Assembly (NCBI RefSeq): GCF_000293865.2
Contig: NZ_ALKN02000003.1
Location: 124,001-188,000 of the forward strand
DNA: 64,000 bases
Source: Limnohabitans sp. Rim28
GTDB lineage: Bacteria > Pseudomonadota > Gammaproteobacteria > Burkholderiales > Burkholderiaceae_C
Direction: 5' to 3'
Below the pieces are notes generated by a model, which was not told where the DNA came from, searched no databases, and saw nothing but the letters and a program-made list of their open reading frames with translations. Positions 24,241 through 32,047 of this stretch are shown one piece after another. Every line of letters starts with the position of its first letter. The first letter of the stretch is position 1. The position numbers and the translations under genes were made by a program.

Positions 24241-24608
24241 AGTGTTTTGAAGGCGACATGGCAATCATCATTGACGCATACAACCCTGAGAACATAGGGA
24301 AAATAGTGAAGGTACTTAGAAAACAGACGATGCGTGAACGTTTAAGAATTCGACATCAAGGAACGGTATGGATTGTCCACTCAGCAGAGAAATTGAAGTG
24401 GAATATGTGGGGGAGGCACTTCATGGAAAATTTTGGACCTGTGCCTGAAAATCAGTTACAGCCATTAAAAAGTTCAACCCACTATGAACGGCTCAAAGAG
24501 AACCCAACTCAGCGTATGAACTGTGGAACATTCATGATCATGGAGTACGAGGAGCGTTGTGAAATGCGCAGACTTGAAATGAGTGACCCAAGTAAATGTG
24601 AGTTCTGA
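24237..24608 (+). CDS. Hypothetical protein, tandem paralogue
   Basis: ATG 24237 lies in an ATGA overlap with the previous stop and has GAGGTG upstream, giving 123 residues. The N-terminal half matches the previous protein, including the CxxGD(L/M)A(V/I)II segment and a tryptophan-containing strand (QGTVWIVHS against QGICWLIEP). The C-terminal half is different and cysteine-containing. Function unknown. Confidence 0.65.
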   Translation: MKCFEGDMAIIIDAYNPENIGKIVKVLRKQTMRERLRIRHQGTVWIVHSAEKLKWNMWGRHFMENFGPVPENQLQPLKSSTHYERLKENPTQRMNCGTFMIMEYEERCEMRRLEMSDPSKCEF

Positions 24609-24610
24609 TC

Positions 24611-25057
24611 ATGACATTCAGAGTAGAAATGTATCGAGGGAGCTATCAGGATGGCTCTCTTGAAGAGTACATGCTTGATGTGTGGACGTGGCGTACTCTT
24701 CTTGATTTCGCAAAAAAAAATGGGTGGTCTGCTCAAGGAACCAAGCCTGATCCTGAGCAGACTAGTAACCCTGAGTACATGAAGCACTTCACTTCAGACT
24801 ATGAGCCAAAAGACATGGCTTTGACAAAGTACTTTGATGGTGAAGATGCAAGGCAACTTGCTGAGGCACTCACGAATGGTTTGAATCGAGTACATCAAGG
24901 GGATATTCAGGCACCCAAGAAAAGTGGCACAACATTCATCAGCGATAGCATGAATCGAGAGGAGGTCGAACGCATGAATCGCTACTACCTAGACTTAATT
25001 CCTGAATTCGCTGAGTATCTTCAACGAGGCGATTTCAGCTTTGCATGGGATGACTGA
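24611..25057 (+). CDS. Hypothetical acidic protein
   Basis: The 148-residue product starts two bases after the previous stop. Segments of note are LDVWTWRTLLDFAKKNGW, YFDGEDARQLAEALTNGLNRV and a C-terminal acidic tail. The DGEDARQLAEAL pattern suggests a helical, phage-like small protein. No family is recognised. It is translated as part of the overlapping operon. Confidence 0.6.
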   Translation: MTFRVEMYRGSYQDGSLEEYMLDVWTWRTLLDFAKKNGWSAQGTKPDPEQTSNPEYMKHFTSDYEPKDMALTKYFDGEDARQLAEALTNGLNRVHQGDIQAPKKSGTTFISDSMNREEVERMNRYYLDLIPEFAEYLQRGDFSFAWDD

Positions 25058-25070
25058 GAGGAAAACAAGT

Positions 25071-25343
25071 ATGACTGACGATGAGATGAAATTTCAGATA
25101 AGAAACTGCGAGATAGCCTTCAAATGCGAGGCTGAATGGGATGATCTTGATGAGACAAAAGAGAAGCGAATCAGATTCTGTAATCAATGTCAGAAGCAGG
25201 TTCATCTCTGCGACACAGACGAACTTCTCTTGCATGCGATCAAATCAAATCTGTGCGTAGCAATCGAAGCTCCATTTCACAAGTGGGAACGTCTATTCGT
25301 TGGCTCTCTGAGAGCAAGGACTATTGGCAATGAAATCAAATGA
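25071..25343 (+). CDS. Small cysteine-motif protein
   Basis: GAGGAAAA before ATG 25071 gives 90 residues. It has RFCNQCQKQVHLC, a C-x2-C-x5-C motif probably binding zinc; similar FCxxC(x)nVHxC cores occur in uncharacterised bacterial proteins. It overlaps the next gene by 14 bases. Confidence 0.6.
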   Translation: MTDDEMKFQIRNCEIAFKCEAEWDDLDETKEKRIRFCNQCQKQVHLCDTDELLLHAIKSNLCVAIEAPFHKWERLFVGSLRARTIGNEIK

Positions 25344-25731
25344 ACTCACAAAAGAGGTGGCACTCAAGGCGTATGCCTCAATGATGAACACTCTCGATGC
25401 GAGCCACATCGAGAGCATCCTCTCTGACGACTTTCACTACGCATCACAATGGGTTTTTTCAGAAATCAAGTCTAAGCAGGAGTTTCTTGATTACATCAGA
25501 CCCAAACTTGAGGCAGTGAAAGCATCAGGAAAGAGAGTTTGGGCAGAGATGGCAGAACTTGAACGGGAGATTCCTGGTCCATGCGTAGTGCTTGCACAAG
25601 ATCAGCAAGACAACTTGATTTCACTTGTTGTTGCTGAGGTCAAGGGCGGTAAAGTTGCTCGATTCGATATGTGCGGTGCACCTTCGCCTCATGATGCGAT
25701 CAGATCAGGCAATTACCCCAAAGGAAAATGA
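25330..25731 (+). CDS. NTF2/SnoaL-like protein
   Basis: From ATG 25330 the product is 133 residues with the cone-shaped NTF2-like pattern: N-terminal helix KAYASMMNTLDASHIESILSDDFHYASQWVFSEIKSKQEFLDYI, then beta strands ending CVVLAQDQQDNLISLVVAEVKGGKVARFDMCGAP. Members range from enzymes to binding proteins, so no reaction is assigned. Confidence 0.7.
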   Translation: MKSNELTKEVALKAYASMMNTLDASHIESILSDDFHYASQWVFSEIKSKQEFLDYIRPKLEAVKASGKRVWAEMAELEREIPGPCVVLAQDQQDNLISLVVAEVKGGKVARFDMCGAPSPHDAIRSGNYPKGK

Positions 25732-26030
25732 TGTCTACACAGATACTTGAAGAACTCATGCGTTACTGTTCAATGAATAAGCGTGTGTGCCCACAGCCTC
25801 AAGAGTGGAATCTTCTTTGGAAGAAACTACCTGACAAGCAGCAAAAAGGCGTTGGATGGAATCCTGCTCTGCCGCTGATTCTTGGTGCATGGCACGACAC
25901 ACCAGCGATGCTAAAAATTGCAAGATTCAGAGAGCACATTGAATGGGCTAACTCTCATGGTGCCATTGAGGAGATTGACCGATATCTCAGGGATCTGACA
26001 GAAGAGCAATGGCATCACGTAGGTGACTAA
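25728..26030 (+). CDS. Hypothetical protein
   Basis: The 100-residue product starts in an ATGA overlap with AAAGGAAA ahead. It contains PQPQEWNLLWKKLPDKQQKGVGWNPALPLILGAWHDTPAMLKIARFREHIEWA, a tryptophan-rich helical domain of a type seen in small conserved hypotheticals. No function is assigned. Confidence 0.65.
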   Translation: MMSTQILEELMRYCSMNKRVCPQPQEWNLLWKKLPDKQQKGVGWNPALPLILGAWHDTPAMLKIARFREHIEWANSHGAIEEIDRYLRDLTEEQWHHVGD

Positions 26031-26037
26031 TTTTTTT

Positions 26038-26553
26038 ATGAATATCGAAGTTATTTACGGAAACATCATCAAGCAGCCTGATGCTCAGGCAATCGTAAAT
26101 TCAGCAAATGCCAACCTGAGATTCGGATCAGGCGTAGCAGGTGCGATTCACGGGGCAGCAGGTGATGAACTTGAGGACTACTGTGAGCAGTTCGCTCCAT
26201 TGGCACTTGGCGCAGCAATCATCACACCTGCGTTCAAGCTGCCCAATCAATTCGTGATTCACACAAGAGCAGCCAACTACGTCACAACTGACAACGCCGA
26301 AGAGGTACTCGCTCAGGCTGTCGAGTCGATGCTGAAGGTAGCCATTGAGAACAATGTGGAGTCGATAGCAATGCCTGCAATCGGTCTTGGCATGTTCAAG
26401 ATGCCCCCTCTACTTGGTGCACGCATCACTGCTCAGGTTCTGACTCGTGATGAATGGACGAGTTCATGCATCAAATGGATTCGGATCTGTGTCGCAGATC
26501 AAGCCTTGATTCCACTCTATGAGAGCGCAATAGCTGAGTCACAAAGGAAATGA
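26038..26553 (+). CDS. Macro-domain protein (ADP-ribose binding)
   Basis: The 171-residue protein is a single macro domain: IEVIYGNIIKQPDAQAIVNSANANLRFGSGVAGAIHGAAGDELE carries the conserved NSAN and glycine loop, and ESIAMPAIGLGMFKMPP the second ligand loop. Macro domains bind or hydrolyse ADP-ribose and derivatives such as OAADPr or ADP-ribosylated macromolecules. Here it may counter host NAD- or ADP-ribose-based signalling, which is inference; no ADP-ribosyltransferase partner is recognised in the operon. Confidence 0.9.
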   Translation: MNIEVIYGNIIKQPDAQAIVNSANANLRFGSGVAGAIHGAAGDELEDYCEQFAPLALGAAIITPAFKLPNQFVIHTRAANYVTTDNAEEVLAQAVESMLKVAIENNVESIAMPAIGLGMFKMPPLLGARITAQVLTRDEWTSSCIKWIRICVADQALIPLYESAIAESQRK

Positions 26554-26555
26554 CT

Positions 26556-27035
26556 ATGTTGATCAACGAAGATGGACGTTTTTCCGAACTCTTTCGAGCT
26601 TACCAATCAACAGAGTACAGGGTCCTCGCTGATGAGCCGTTTTCGATGTGTGTTGGGAAACGTTGTCTTGAAATAAAGAGGATTCTTGAGAAGAGCCTTG
26701 TCAACTCTGCTGTTTTCATCACTGCTTTCAACCCACTAAGTGAAAAACTGTCTGACGAGGAAAACGTTGCTCGATTGTTCCAAATGGAACAAGAAATCAA
26801 GGCAATGGGCTATCAAGTCATTGACGGCATCGGGATCGGTCAAGACTCAGTAACTGCGTGGACTGAGCAGAGCCTTCTTGTTCTAGGGATGACTGAGTCT
26901 GAGGCTGACAGCCTGTCAAGTCGCTATGAGCAAAACGCTTATGTGCTTGTTACAAGCGATTGCATTCCTACACTGATAGCAGACTTTGGTGACGGTGTTC
27001 AGCTGCGATCAAGCCACTCGACTTTAACGGTGTGA
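26556..27035 (+). CDS. DUF3293 domain protein
   Basis: ATG 26556 is seven bases from AAAGGA; ATG 26550 overlaps the previous stop and is an alternative. The 159-residue protein shows the DUF3293 pattern: YQSTEYRVLADEPFSMCVGKRC, AVFITAFNPLSEKLSDEENVARLFQMEQEI, SVTAWTEQSLLVLGM and SSRYEQNAYVLV. Function of the family is unknown. It ends the operon and overlaps a convergent small gene. Confidence 0.85.
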   Translation: MLINEDGRFSELFRAYQSTEYRVLADEPFSMCVGKRCLEIKRILEKSLVNSAVFITAFNPLSEKLSDEENVARLFQMEQEIKAMGYQVIDGIGIGQDSVTAWTEQSLLVLGMTESEADSLSSRYEQNAYVLVTSDCIPTLIADFGDGVQLRSSHSTLTV

Positions 27036-27199
27036 ATAGGCTTGATCTTCAACAGACTGTCTATGGCACTGATGTCAACTCGCCCTTTTTCCTCATCGTT
27101 CAAGACGACCCATGTGTACTCGTCATCCCCCTTATCCTGAAATTCAGGGCGAATCTTGACGACTTGACCTTTTAGAAATTTTTGTGTGCTCGTGTTCAT
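26999..27199 (-). CDS. Small hypothetical protein
   Basis: The 66-residue product is KFLKGQVVKIRPEFQDKGDDEYTWVVLNDEEKGRVDISAIDSLLKIKPIHTVKVEWLDRS, with a beta-rich pattern recalling small SH3-like domains. Its 3' end overlaps the DUF3293 gene by 37 bases on the opposite strand. Composition is natural, so I keep it. Confidence 0.6.
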   Translation of the reverse strand: MNTSTQKFLKGQVVKIRPEFQDKGDDEYTWVVLNDEEKGRVDISAIDSLLKIKPIHTVKVEWLDRS

Positions 27200-27250
27200 C
27201 AGTAAGACTCTATAGCCAATCAGTGCTGTTGTGCAGAGCCAATAGCCTTC

Positions 27251-27550
27251 TCAGAGCAGTGCTGCACCGATGAATGCAATGGCGTAAAACGTAGCTAACC
27301 CAATGTATAACGCCCAAAACACTCGCTTCCAAGCATTGAATGGATGTCTAAATCGCATTTTTTCAGACTGATGAAAGAATATGAACGGTCCAAATGACAA
27401 GTACAGAAGATGCAATACCCACGAGTCTAAATCTGCAACTGTACCGAAATGCGTGTAGATGTAAATCTGAGCATCAATCGCAAGACCCATCACGATCAAT
27501 GGGAACAGCAATAGTCCGTACCGTCTGAAAAATGGCAGCAACTTTTCCAC
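27251..27550 (-). CDS. Small membrane protein with three predicted helices
   Basis: GTG 27550 is preceded by AAAGGAG. The 99-residue product has three hydrophobic segments (LLLFPLIVMGLAI, LHLLYLSFGPFIFF, VFWALYIGLATFYAIAFIGAALL). It would lie in the inner membrane. No family is recognised. Convergent with the operon. Confidence 0.6.
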   Translation of the reverse strand: MEKLLPFFRRYGLLLFPLIVMGLAIDAQIYIYTHFGTVADLDSWVLHLLYLSFGPFIFFHQSEKMRFRHPFNAWKRVFWALYIGLATFYAIAFIGAALL

Positions 27551-27607
27551 ACTAACTCCTTTATCCCTAGTCTACCGTCTGCCTGAAACAACGGAGATAG
27601 CGATCAA

Positions 27608-27624
27608 GGCTAGGAATGAATTGG
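27608..27624 (+). promoter_or_regulatory. Shared upstream box GGCTAGGAAYGAAWTGG, copy 1
   Basis: GGCTAGGAATGAATTGG lies about 25 bases before the gene at 27647; GGCTAGGAACGAAATGG lies about 50 bases before DUF6641 at 30169-30185. The core may be a -10-type box or activator site used by both plus-strand genes. Confidence 0.4.
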
Positions 27625-27646
27625 ACATGGGAGCAAACTTCAGTAC

Positions 27647-28003
27647 ATGAACACAAACGAAATTCTCTTGAATCTCAGTCAATTCATTGGAACTGAAAAT
27701 TACTATCGCATCTCACCACGTCATTTATTGACTGATGGCTCAAAGTATCTTGCTGAAGAAGCACAGTGTTTTTGGCTTATGGACGCTATCGCCTCACATC
27801 TTCCCAAGCAATTTCATGACCACTTCGCCGTTGCCAATCTCACTATCGATGGCACGTCTGCTGTCTTGACGCTCGATGATGGGAGTGGAAACGTCTTCGC
27901 ACGTCAGAACATCGAATACACAGACTTCCCACTCGATCAGATCAAACTGTACTGTGGATTCGATGGCGAGCATTGGGCAATTATGCTAACGAGTGAGTAC
28001 TGA
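27647..28003 (+). CDS. DUF6876-like protein
   Basis: The 118-residue protein shows the pattern I associate with DUF6876: FIGTENYYRISPRHLLTDGSKYLAEEAQCFWLMDAIASHLPKQFHDHFAVANLTIDGTSAVLTLDDGSGNVFARQNIEYTDFPLDQIKLYC. Members are frequent in mobile DNA and of unknown function. GGGAG lies upstream of the start. Confidence 0.75.
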   Translation: MNTNEILLNLSQFIGTENYYRISPRHLLTDGSKYLAEEAQCFWLMDAIASHLPKQFHDHFAVANLTIDGTSAVLTLDDGSGNVFARQNIEYTDFPLDQIKLYCGFDGEHWAIMLTSEY

Positions 28004-28031
28004 TATATTGATGGCTACTGAAAGGAATGCT

Positions 28032-28346
28032 ATGAGTCAGGTCTTCGCACGGATGACTTTCCGAATTTCCGAAAATCTTGAACCAAAAATCATTTCTGAA
28101 TGGCAAACCCTTCTGCATGACACTGCTTTGTGGGGTGGGGCAGATGATGTAGAAGTATTCATTAGTGAAAAAGACAATGTCATTGGGGTAAGCATTCCTG
28201 TTGAAGCTGATGCGATGCTCATTTTGGAGGCAGGTCATGTTCTAGGGTTTGTGGCTGCAGCAGTTGAAAAATCAAATTTACGATCACCTCAAAATTGGAT
28301 GTCGTTCAATGATGCAAACGGCAACGTAATTGAGTCGCCTGTCTAA
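28032..28346 (+). CDS. Hypothetical protein
   Basis: AAAGGAA before ATG 28032 gives 104 residues. Beta-rich with TALWGGADDVEVFISEKDNVIGVSIPVEADAMLILEAGHVLGFVAAAVE. No family is recognised. Its end is 3 bases from the stop of the convergent polymerase gene. Confidence 0.6.
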   Translation: MSQVFARMTFRISENLEPKIISEWQTLLHDTALWGGADDVEVFISEKDNVIGVSIPVEADAMLILEAGHVLGFVAAAVEKSNLRSPQNWMSFNDANGNVIESPV

Positions 28347-28348
28347 TA

Positions 28349-29932
28349 TCAGCCAACCCACTCAAAGATCGATCTCAGCATTCCCTTCGACTTTTTGTCC
28401 ATCGCTTCACGATCTGCTTTAGCCATTCGCTCTCGATGAGCCTCGATTTCTTCTCGATCTAGGCTGTAAGGACGCTCGAAGGGCTGAAGTTCCTTTGGTG
28501 TCAGATGCCAATATGGATTCGACGTGGCACTCTGCATCGCTAATTCGATCTCGTACTTGTTGTCCACGCCTAGTCGCTTGTCGATGATGATCGCATCGTG
28601 GATTCGTGCCAAGACTTTTCGACCACGCTTTTCCATCTCTTCAGCGACTACATCCATGACTTGAGTCTCGAAGTGCTGATACAGATACGCAATGACCTTC
28701 GCTTTCGACAAGACACCGCACTGAGTTCTGACTTCAGGCAGTGACATGAATGGTGGATTCGCTTCACGATACGTTTGATAGATGAACTTGTCGAGTGTGT
28801 TCTGCTCACTGATGAACTTCTTCATAATTGGACAGTTCATGAAGCGTTCACGCTCTTCGTTGTTTCTGAAGATTTCAACGAGTGCGGGATTCGACCACTC
28901 TGTCGCTGACACACGCCATCCCTTCGTTCCACGTCGAGCACCAAAGCTGATCGCTGTAACTGCTTGCTTGAGTAGCTTGTCTTGCAAGTCACGTGGCACG
29001 TTCGAGTTTTCTTTGAACGTGTAGTAACGCACTGATGCCATGAAGTCTTTCTTGTCTTCGAGGAACAGTAGGGTTTGCGAGAAGACTTGCTGAAAAGTCT
29101 CAGTGGTCTTTAGCGTCTCGTAGCACTCACGTGCATGACCCATCTGCCATGCAAACACTGAACTCCGAATGTCGTACTCCCAACAATGCCCAAGCATTGC
29201 TCGACGTAGTTCTTTGTTGACGTTCTGTACGCTCGTGCCACTGTAGTAATGACGACCAAATGCACTTTCTTTCTTGCGCTGAAAATAGAAACCATCAGTA
29301 TGCTGCGCCACACGCATGATCTCGTCTGCTTGGGTCATGATCTGAAACTTCTTCTTGCCCTCGATCATTGTTGCGTCATGCTGAACCCAATGCATGTAGT
29401 TGCGTAGTGACTTCATGTCGATAGGCACGATGTCGAACATGTCTCGTATCTCAGCTTCAGTCATCGATGCGATTTCGGGATATCGTTTCTCAAAGAACTG
29501 TTGATTGGTGATGGATTGGTCGTCTAGTAGTTGTCTCAACTCTTCTGTTTCCTCTTCTGCTTGCGTCTTGAACACAGTCACTGCTTGGGACAGATGGGCA
29601 AGATGAGTTAGTCGAACGACACTGAGTCGCTTTGTCATGTTTGATCCAAGCAAGCTGACTTCGACCAATTCGAGATCGTTGTCTTCGAGCCAATTCTGAA
29701 GACGTATCTTGTTCGGTCCAATCTGACCACCTCGATTGCGCTGCTTGTGAAGCGAGATCGAATAAAGATCGTTCGTGTTCATCCAAGCACTGCGTCCATG
29801 CATCACTGACAGAGTGAACTGCTGTTCGAGCATTGACACGTATTTATCAAGGGCTCGTTGAGCTGAATTCTTCTTTGGGAAGTGGGCTTGTAGCGTCTGC
29901 AGGACGATGGGGTTGACTGTAATTTTTAGCAT
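28349..29932 (-). CDS. Divergent single-subunit polymerase (polymerase A / T7 RNAP superfamily)
   Basis: AGGAG before ATG 29932 gives 527 residues (numbering from there). The three palm/fingers motifs stand in order: RHYYSGTSVQNVNKELRRAML then motif A around Asp254 (CWEYDIRSSVFAW), motif B from Lys322 to Gly331 (LLKQAVTAISFGARRG), and motif C His445-Asp446 (VLARIHDAIIID). The spacing suits family A DNA polymerases and T7-like RNA polymerases; motif B looks closer to the latter. The N-terminal 230 residues match nothing known to me, and no exonuclease or proofreading motif is seen. DNA or RNA product is undecided. Divergent from DUF6641, with a palindromic operator between them. Confidence 0.72.
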   Translation of the reverse strand: MLKITVNPIVLQTLQAHFPKKNSAQRALDKYVSMLEQQFTLSVMHGRSAWMNTNDLYSISLHKQRNRGGQIGPNKIRLQNWLEDNDLELVEVSLLGSNMTKRLSVVRLTHLAHLSQAVTVFKTQAEEETEELRQLLDDQSITNQQFFEKRYPEIASMTEAEIRDMFDIVPIDMKSLRNYMHWVQHDATMIEGKKKFQIMTQADEIMRVAQHTDGFYFQRKKESAFGRHYYSGTSVQNVNKELRRAMLGHCWEYDIRSSVFAWQMGHARECYETLKTTETFQQVFSQTLLFLEDKKDFMASVRYYTFKENSNVPRDLQDKLLKQAVTAISFGARRGTKGWRVSATEWSNPALVEIFRNNEERERFMNCPIMKKFISEQNTLDKFIYQTYREANPPFMSLPEVRTQCGVLSKAKVIAYLYQHFETQVMDVVAEEMEKRGRKVLARIHDAIIIDKRLGVDNKYEIELAMQSATSNPYWHLTPKELQPFERPYSLDREEIEAHRERMAKADREAMDKKSKGMLRSIFEWVG

Positions 29933-30030
29933 GTGATGTCTCCTATAAAAGTCACACATCTATTTATCTAGAAAACACCCTCAAAAATAAAAAAGTCACA
30001 CGCTAATAGAAACAGATGTGTCATAGAGCA

Positions 30031-30050
30031 CTTGTTCCATATTGAACAAG
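30031..30050. promoter_or_regulatory. Palindrome CTTGTTC-N6-GAACAAG
   Basis: Exact 7-bp arms with a 6-base spacer in the 300-base divergent region between the polymerase and DUF6641 genes; the inner part nearly equals the site at 20254-20269. Likely target of an island regulator acting on replication-like genes. Confidence 0.6.
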
Positions 30051-30233
30051 ATCCCACCCCATTGATCTCGAATTGAATTCAGTTCCTTTGTGTCGTCAGC
30101 GGACCGAACGGGATTTCATAACTTCTTGGCTGAAATGTCATGAATTCCGAACTGAATGCAATGTGTGAGGCTAGGAACGAAATGGGCTAGGCAATAGGCT
30201 CGAATTCACTTATCAACACATAGGAGAAATCAC

Positions 30234-30680
30234 ATGAGTCAAGCACTTGCAAGTCTGAAGTTGGTCAATGCGAAGCGACAGAAAACTGTCGATCCGATCC
30301 AATTCCGTAGGTCCAAGCTAAATGAGAAGCTGAAAATTCAGATCGAGATGGCTAAGGCTTTGAGTCGAGGCGATTCGTTCACAGTCAAGCGCATGAAGAA
30401 GGTCACTGATGAGGTCAGTGGTCAGGCTTCACTGATCGAGGTAGCGAAGCGTACGAAGACTTGGTGGTTCACGAACAATGACACGAAGCGTGTGGCTGTG
30501 CAGTTGTTCTATGGGAACAAGGTCATCGACTTGGCGAAGGGCAAGAACGCTGTCGAGGTGTCGAATGGCGATGAACTGATCGCAGTGCTACTGAAACTTC
30601 AGGAGGCAGTAGTCGAAGGGGCACTTGATGGTCAGATCGAAGTAGCTGCTGAGTCTGTGAAGGCTAGATTTGCGAAGTGA
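30234..30680 (+). CDS. DUF6641-like protein (element 2 copy)
   Basis: The 148-residue homologue of 2404-2844, with the same KTWWFTNND and LAKGKNAVEV motifs and a basic N-terminus. AGGAG precedes ATG 30234. It is one of the three genes conserved between the two islands, and marks the start of the right-end module. Function unknown; a DNA-associated backbone role is inferred from conservation and charge. Confidence 0.82.
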   Translation: MSQALASLKLVNAKRQKTVDPIQFRRSKLNEKLKIQIEMAKALSRGDSFTVKRMKKVTDEVSGQASLIEVAKRTKTWWFTNNDTKRVAVQLFYGNKVIDLAKGKNAVEVSNGDELIAVLLKLQEAVVEGALDGQIEVAAESVKARFAK

Positions 30681-30757
30681 GCAAGCAAAAATATCTATAT
30701 TTACATCAGACAATGTGCTGTACATAAGATCAGTACTGTACAATTCAATTAGGGGGA

Positions 30758-30780
30758 AATTTTGACAAAATGTCAAAATT
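30758..30780. promoter_or_regulatory. Perfect palindrome before the methyltransferase gene
   Basis: AATTTTGACA (30758-30767), AAA, TGTCAAAATT (30771-30780), flanked by GGGGA and TTCCC that extend the symmetry. It lies 25 bases before the start. The methyltransferase has an N-terminal helix-turn-helix, and SsoII-type methyltransferases are known to repress their own operon through such a site, so autoregulation is likely. Confidence 0.65.
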
Positions 30781-30804
30781 ATTCCCTAGGAATCTGCTTG
30801 CTGT

Positions 30805-32037
30805 ATGACTGCATCAACTATTGATTTGCTTCGCTTGGCGATCTCTCGAACATCTAGGTCTCGTGTGGCTGAAGAGTTGGGTGTCTCTGAGAGAACTATC
30901 AGAAGATGGGAGGCATCAGAGACACAGCCAATGAACTACATCACTGACGCTCTTCAAAAGATCGCTGAATCCGAGAAACGCAAAATGCCATCACCTTCAT
31001 TCAAATTCATTGATCTTTTTGCGGGCATTGGTGGTATTCGCCTTGCGTTTGAAGACGTAGGTGGGCAGTGCGTTTTTACTAGTGAATGGGATGACTACGC
31101 TCAACGTACATACGGTGTTAACTATGGTGATGATCATGGGATTAGTGGCGACATTACAAAAGTTGATGCCTCGACTGTTCCTGATCACGACATTCTCTTA
31201 GCAGGTTTTCCGTGTCAACCGTTCTCGATTGCGGGTGTGTCTAAGAAGAATGCTCTTGGAAGAGCGCATGGTTTTTTAGATGAGACACAAGGGACACTGT
31301 TCTTTGACATTGTAAGGATCATTGCTGAAAAGAAGCCACAAGCGTTCTTACTTGAAAACGTCAAAAATTTGGCATCGCACGATAGGGGGCGAACATTCGA
31401 TGTGATCAAGCAAACACTAACGCAAGGCTTAGGCTACACGATTGACTATCGCATCATTGACGCGGCGCATTTCGTTCCTCAGCACAGAGAGCGCATAGTT
31501 ATTGTTGGATTCAAGAACGATGTTGGCTTCTCTTTCGATGATCTTGAATTGCCTGAAAAGGGCGAACGTCTACTTGGTGAAATACTCCATAAAACTGATG
31601 GAAGCGAACCAGTTTTGGCTTGGGATGAAGGCAAATACTTTGATCACAAGAGCAACACCGTTCATGGAAAATACACTCTCTCAGACAAACTTTGGCAATA
31701 TCTTCAAAACTACGCAGCCAAGCATCGTGAGAAGGGAAACGGCTTTGGCTTTGGACTCGTTGGCAAGACTAGTGTTGCGAGGACGTTGTCTGCTCGGTAC
31801 TACAAAGATGGCTCTGAAATTCTTGTCGAGCAAGGCGCAAAGAAAAATCCTCGACGACTCACGCCACGTGAGTGCGCGCGGTTAATGGGATTTCCTGACA
31901 CATACAAAATACCAGTTTCTGACACTCGCGCCTACAAACAATTTGGTAATTCAGTCGCTGTTCCTGTGTTCCAAGCTGTTGCCAAACTTGTTGCTAAAAA
32001 ACTTAAAGCAAAAAAGAAGTCAGCGCCTAAAAAATAA
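30805..32037 (+). CDS. C5 cytosine DNA methyltransferase with N-terminal HTH
   Basis: The 410-residue enzyme adds a methyl group to cytosine C5. After a helix-turn-helix (about 17-37, [21 protein letters not shown]) come motif [11 protein letters not shown] (68-77), motif [10 protein letters not shown] with catalytic Cys137, motif VI ENVKNL, motif [15 protein letters not shown], a target-recognition region, motif [20 protein letters not shown] and motif [11 protein letters not shown]. The C-terminus is a basic lysine tail. It pairs with the convergent endonuclease gene at 32048. Target sequence cannot be predicted. Confidence 0.95.
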   Translation: MTASTIDLLRLAISRTSRSRVAEELGVSERTIRRWEASETQPMNYITDALQKIAESEKRKMPSPSFKFIDLFAGIGGIRLAFEDVGGQCVFTSEWDDYAQRTYGVNYGDDHGISGDITKVDASTVPDHDILLAGFPCQPFSIAGVSKKNALGRAHGFLDETQGTLFFDIVRIIAEKKPQAFLLENVKNLASHDRGRTFDVIKQTLTQGLGYTIDYRIIDAAHFVPQHRERIVIVGFKNDVGFSFDDLELPEKGERLLGEILHKTDGSEPVLAWDEGKYFDHKSNTVHGKYTLSDKLWQYLQNYAAKHREKGNGFGFGLVGKTSVARTLSARYYKDGSEILVEQGAKKNPRRLTPRECARLMGFPDTYKIPVSDTRAYKQFGNSVAVPVFQAVAKLVAKKLKAKKKSAPKK

Positions 32038-32047
32038 CGCCATAAAA

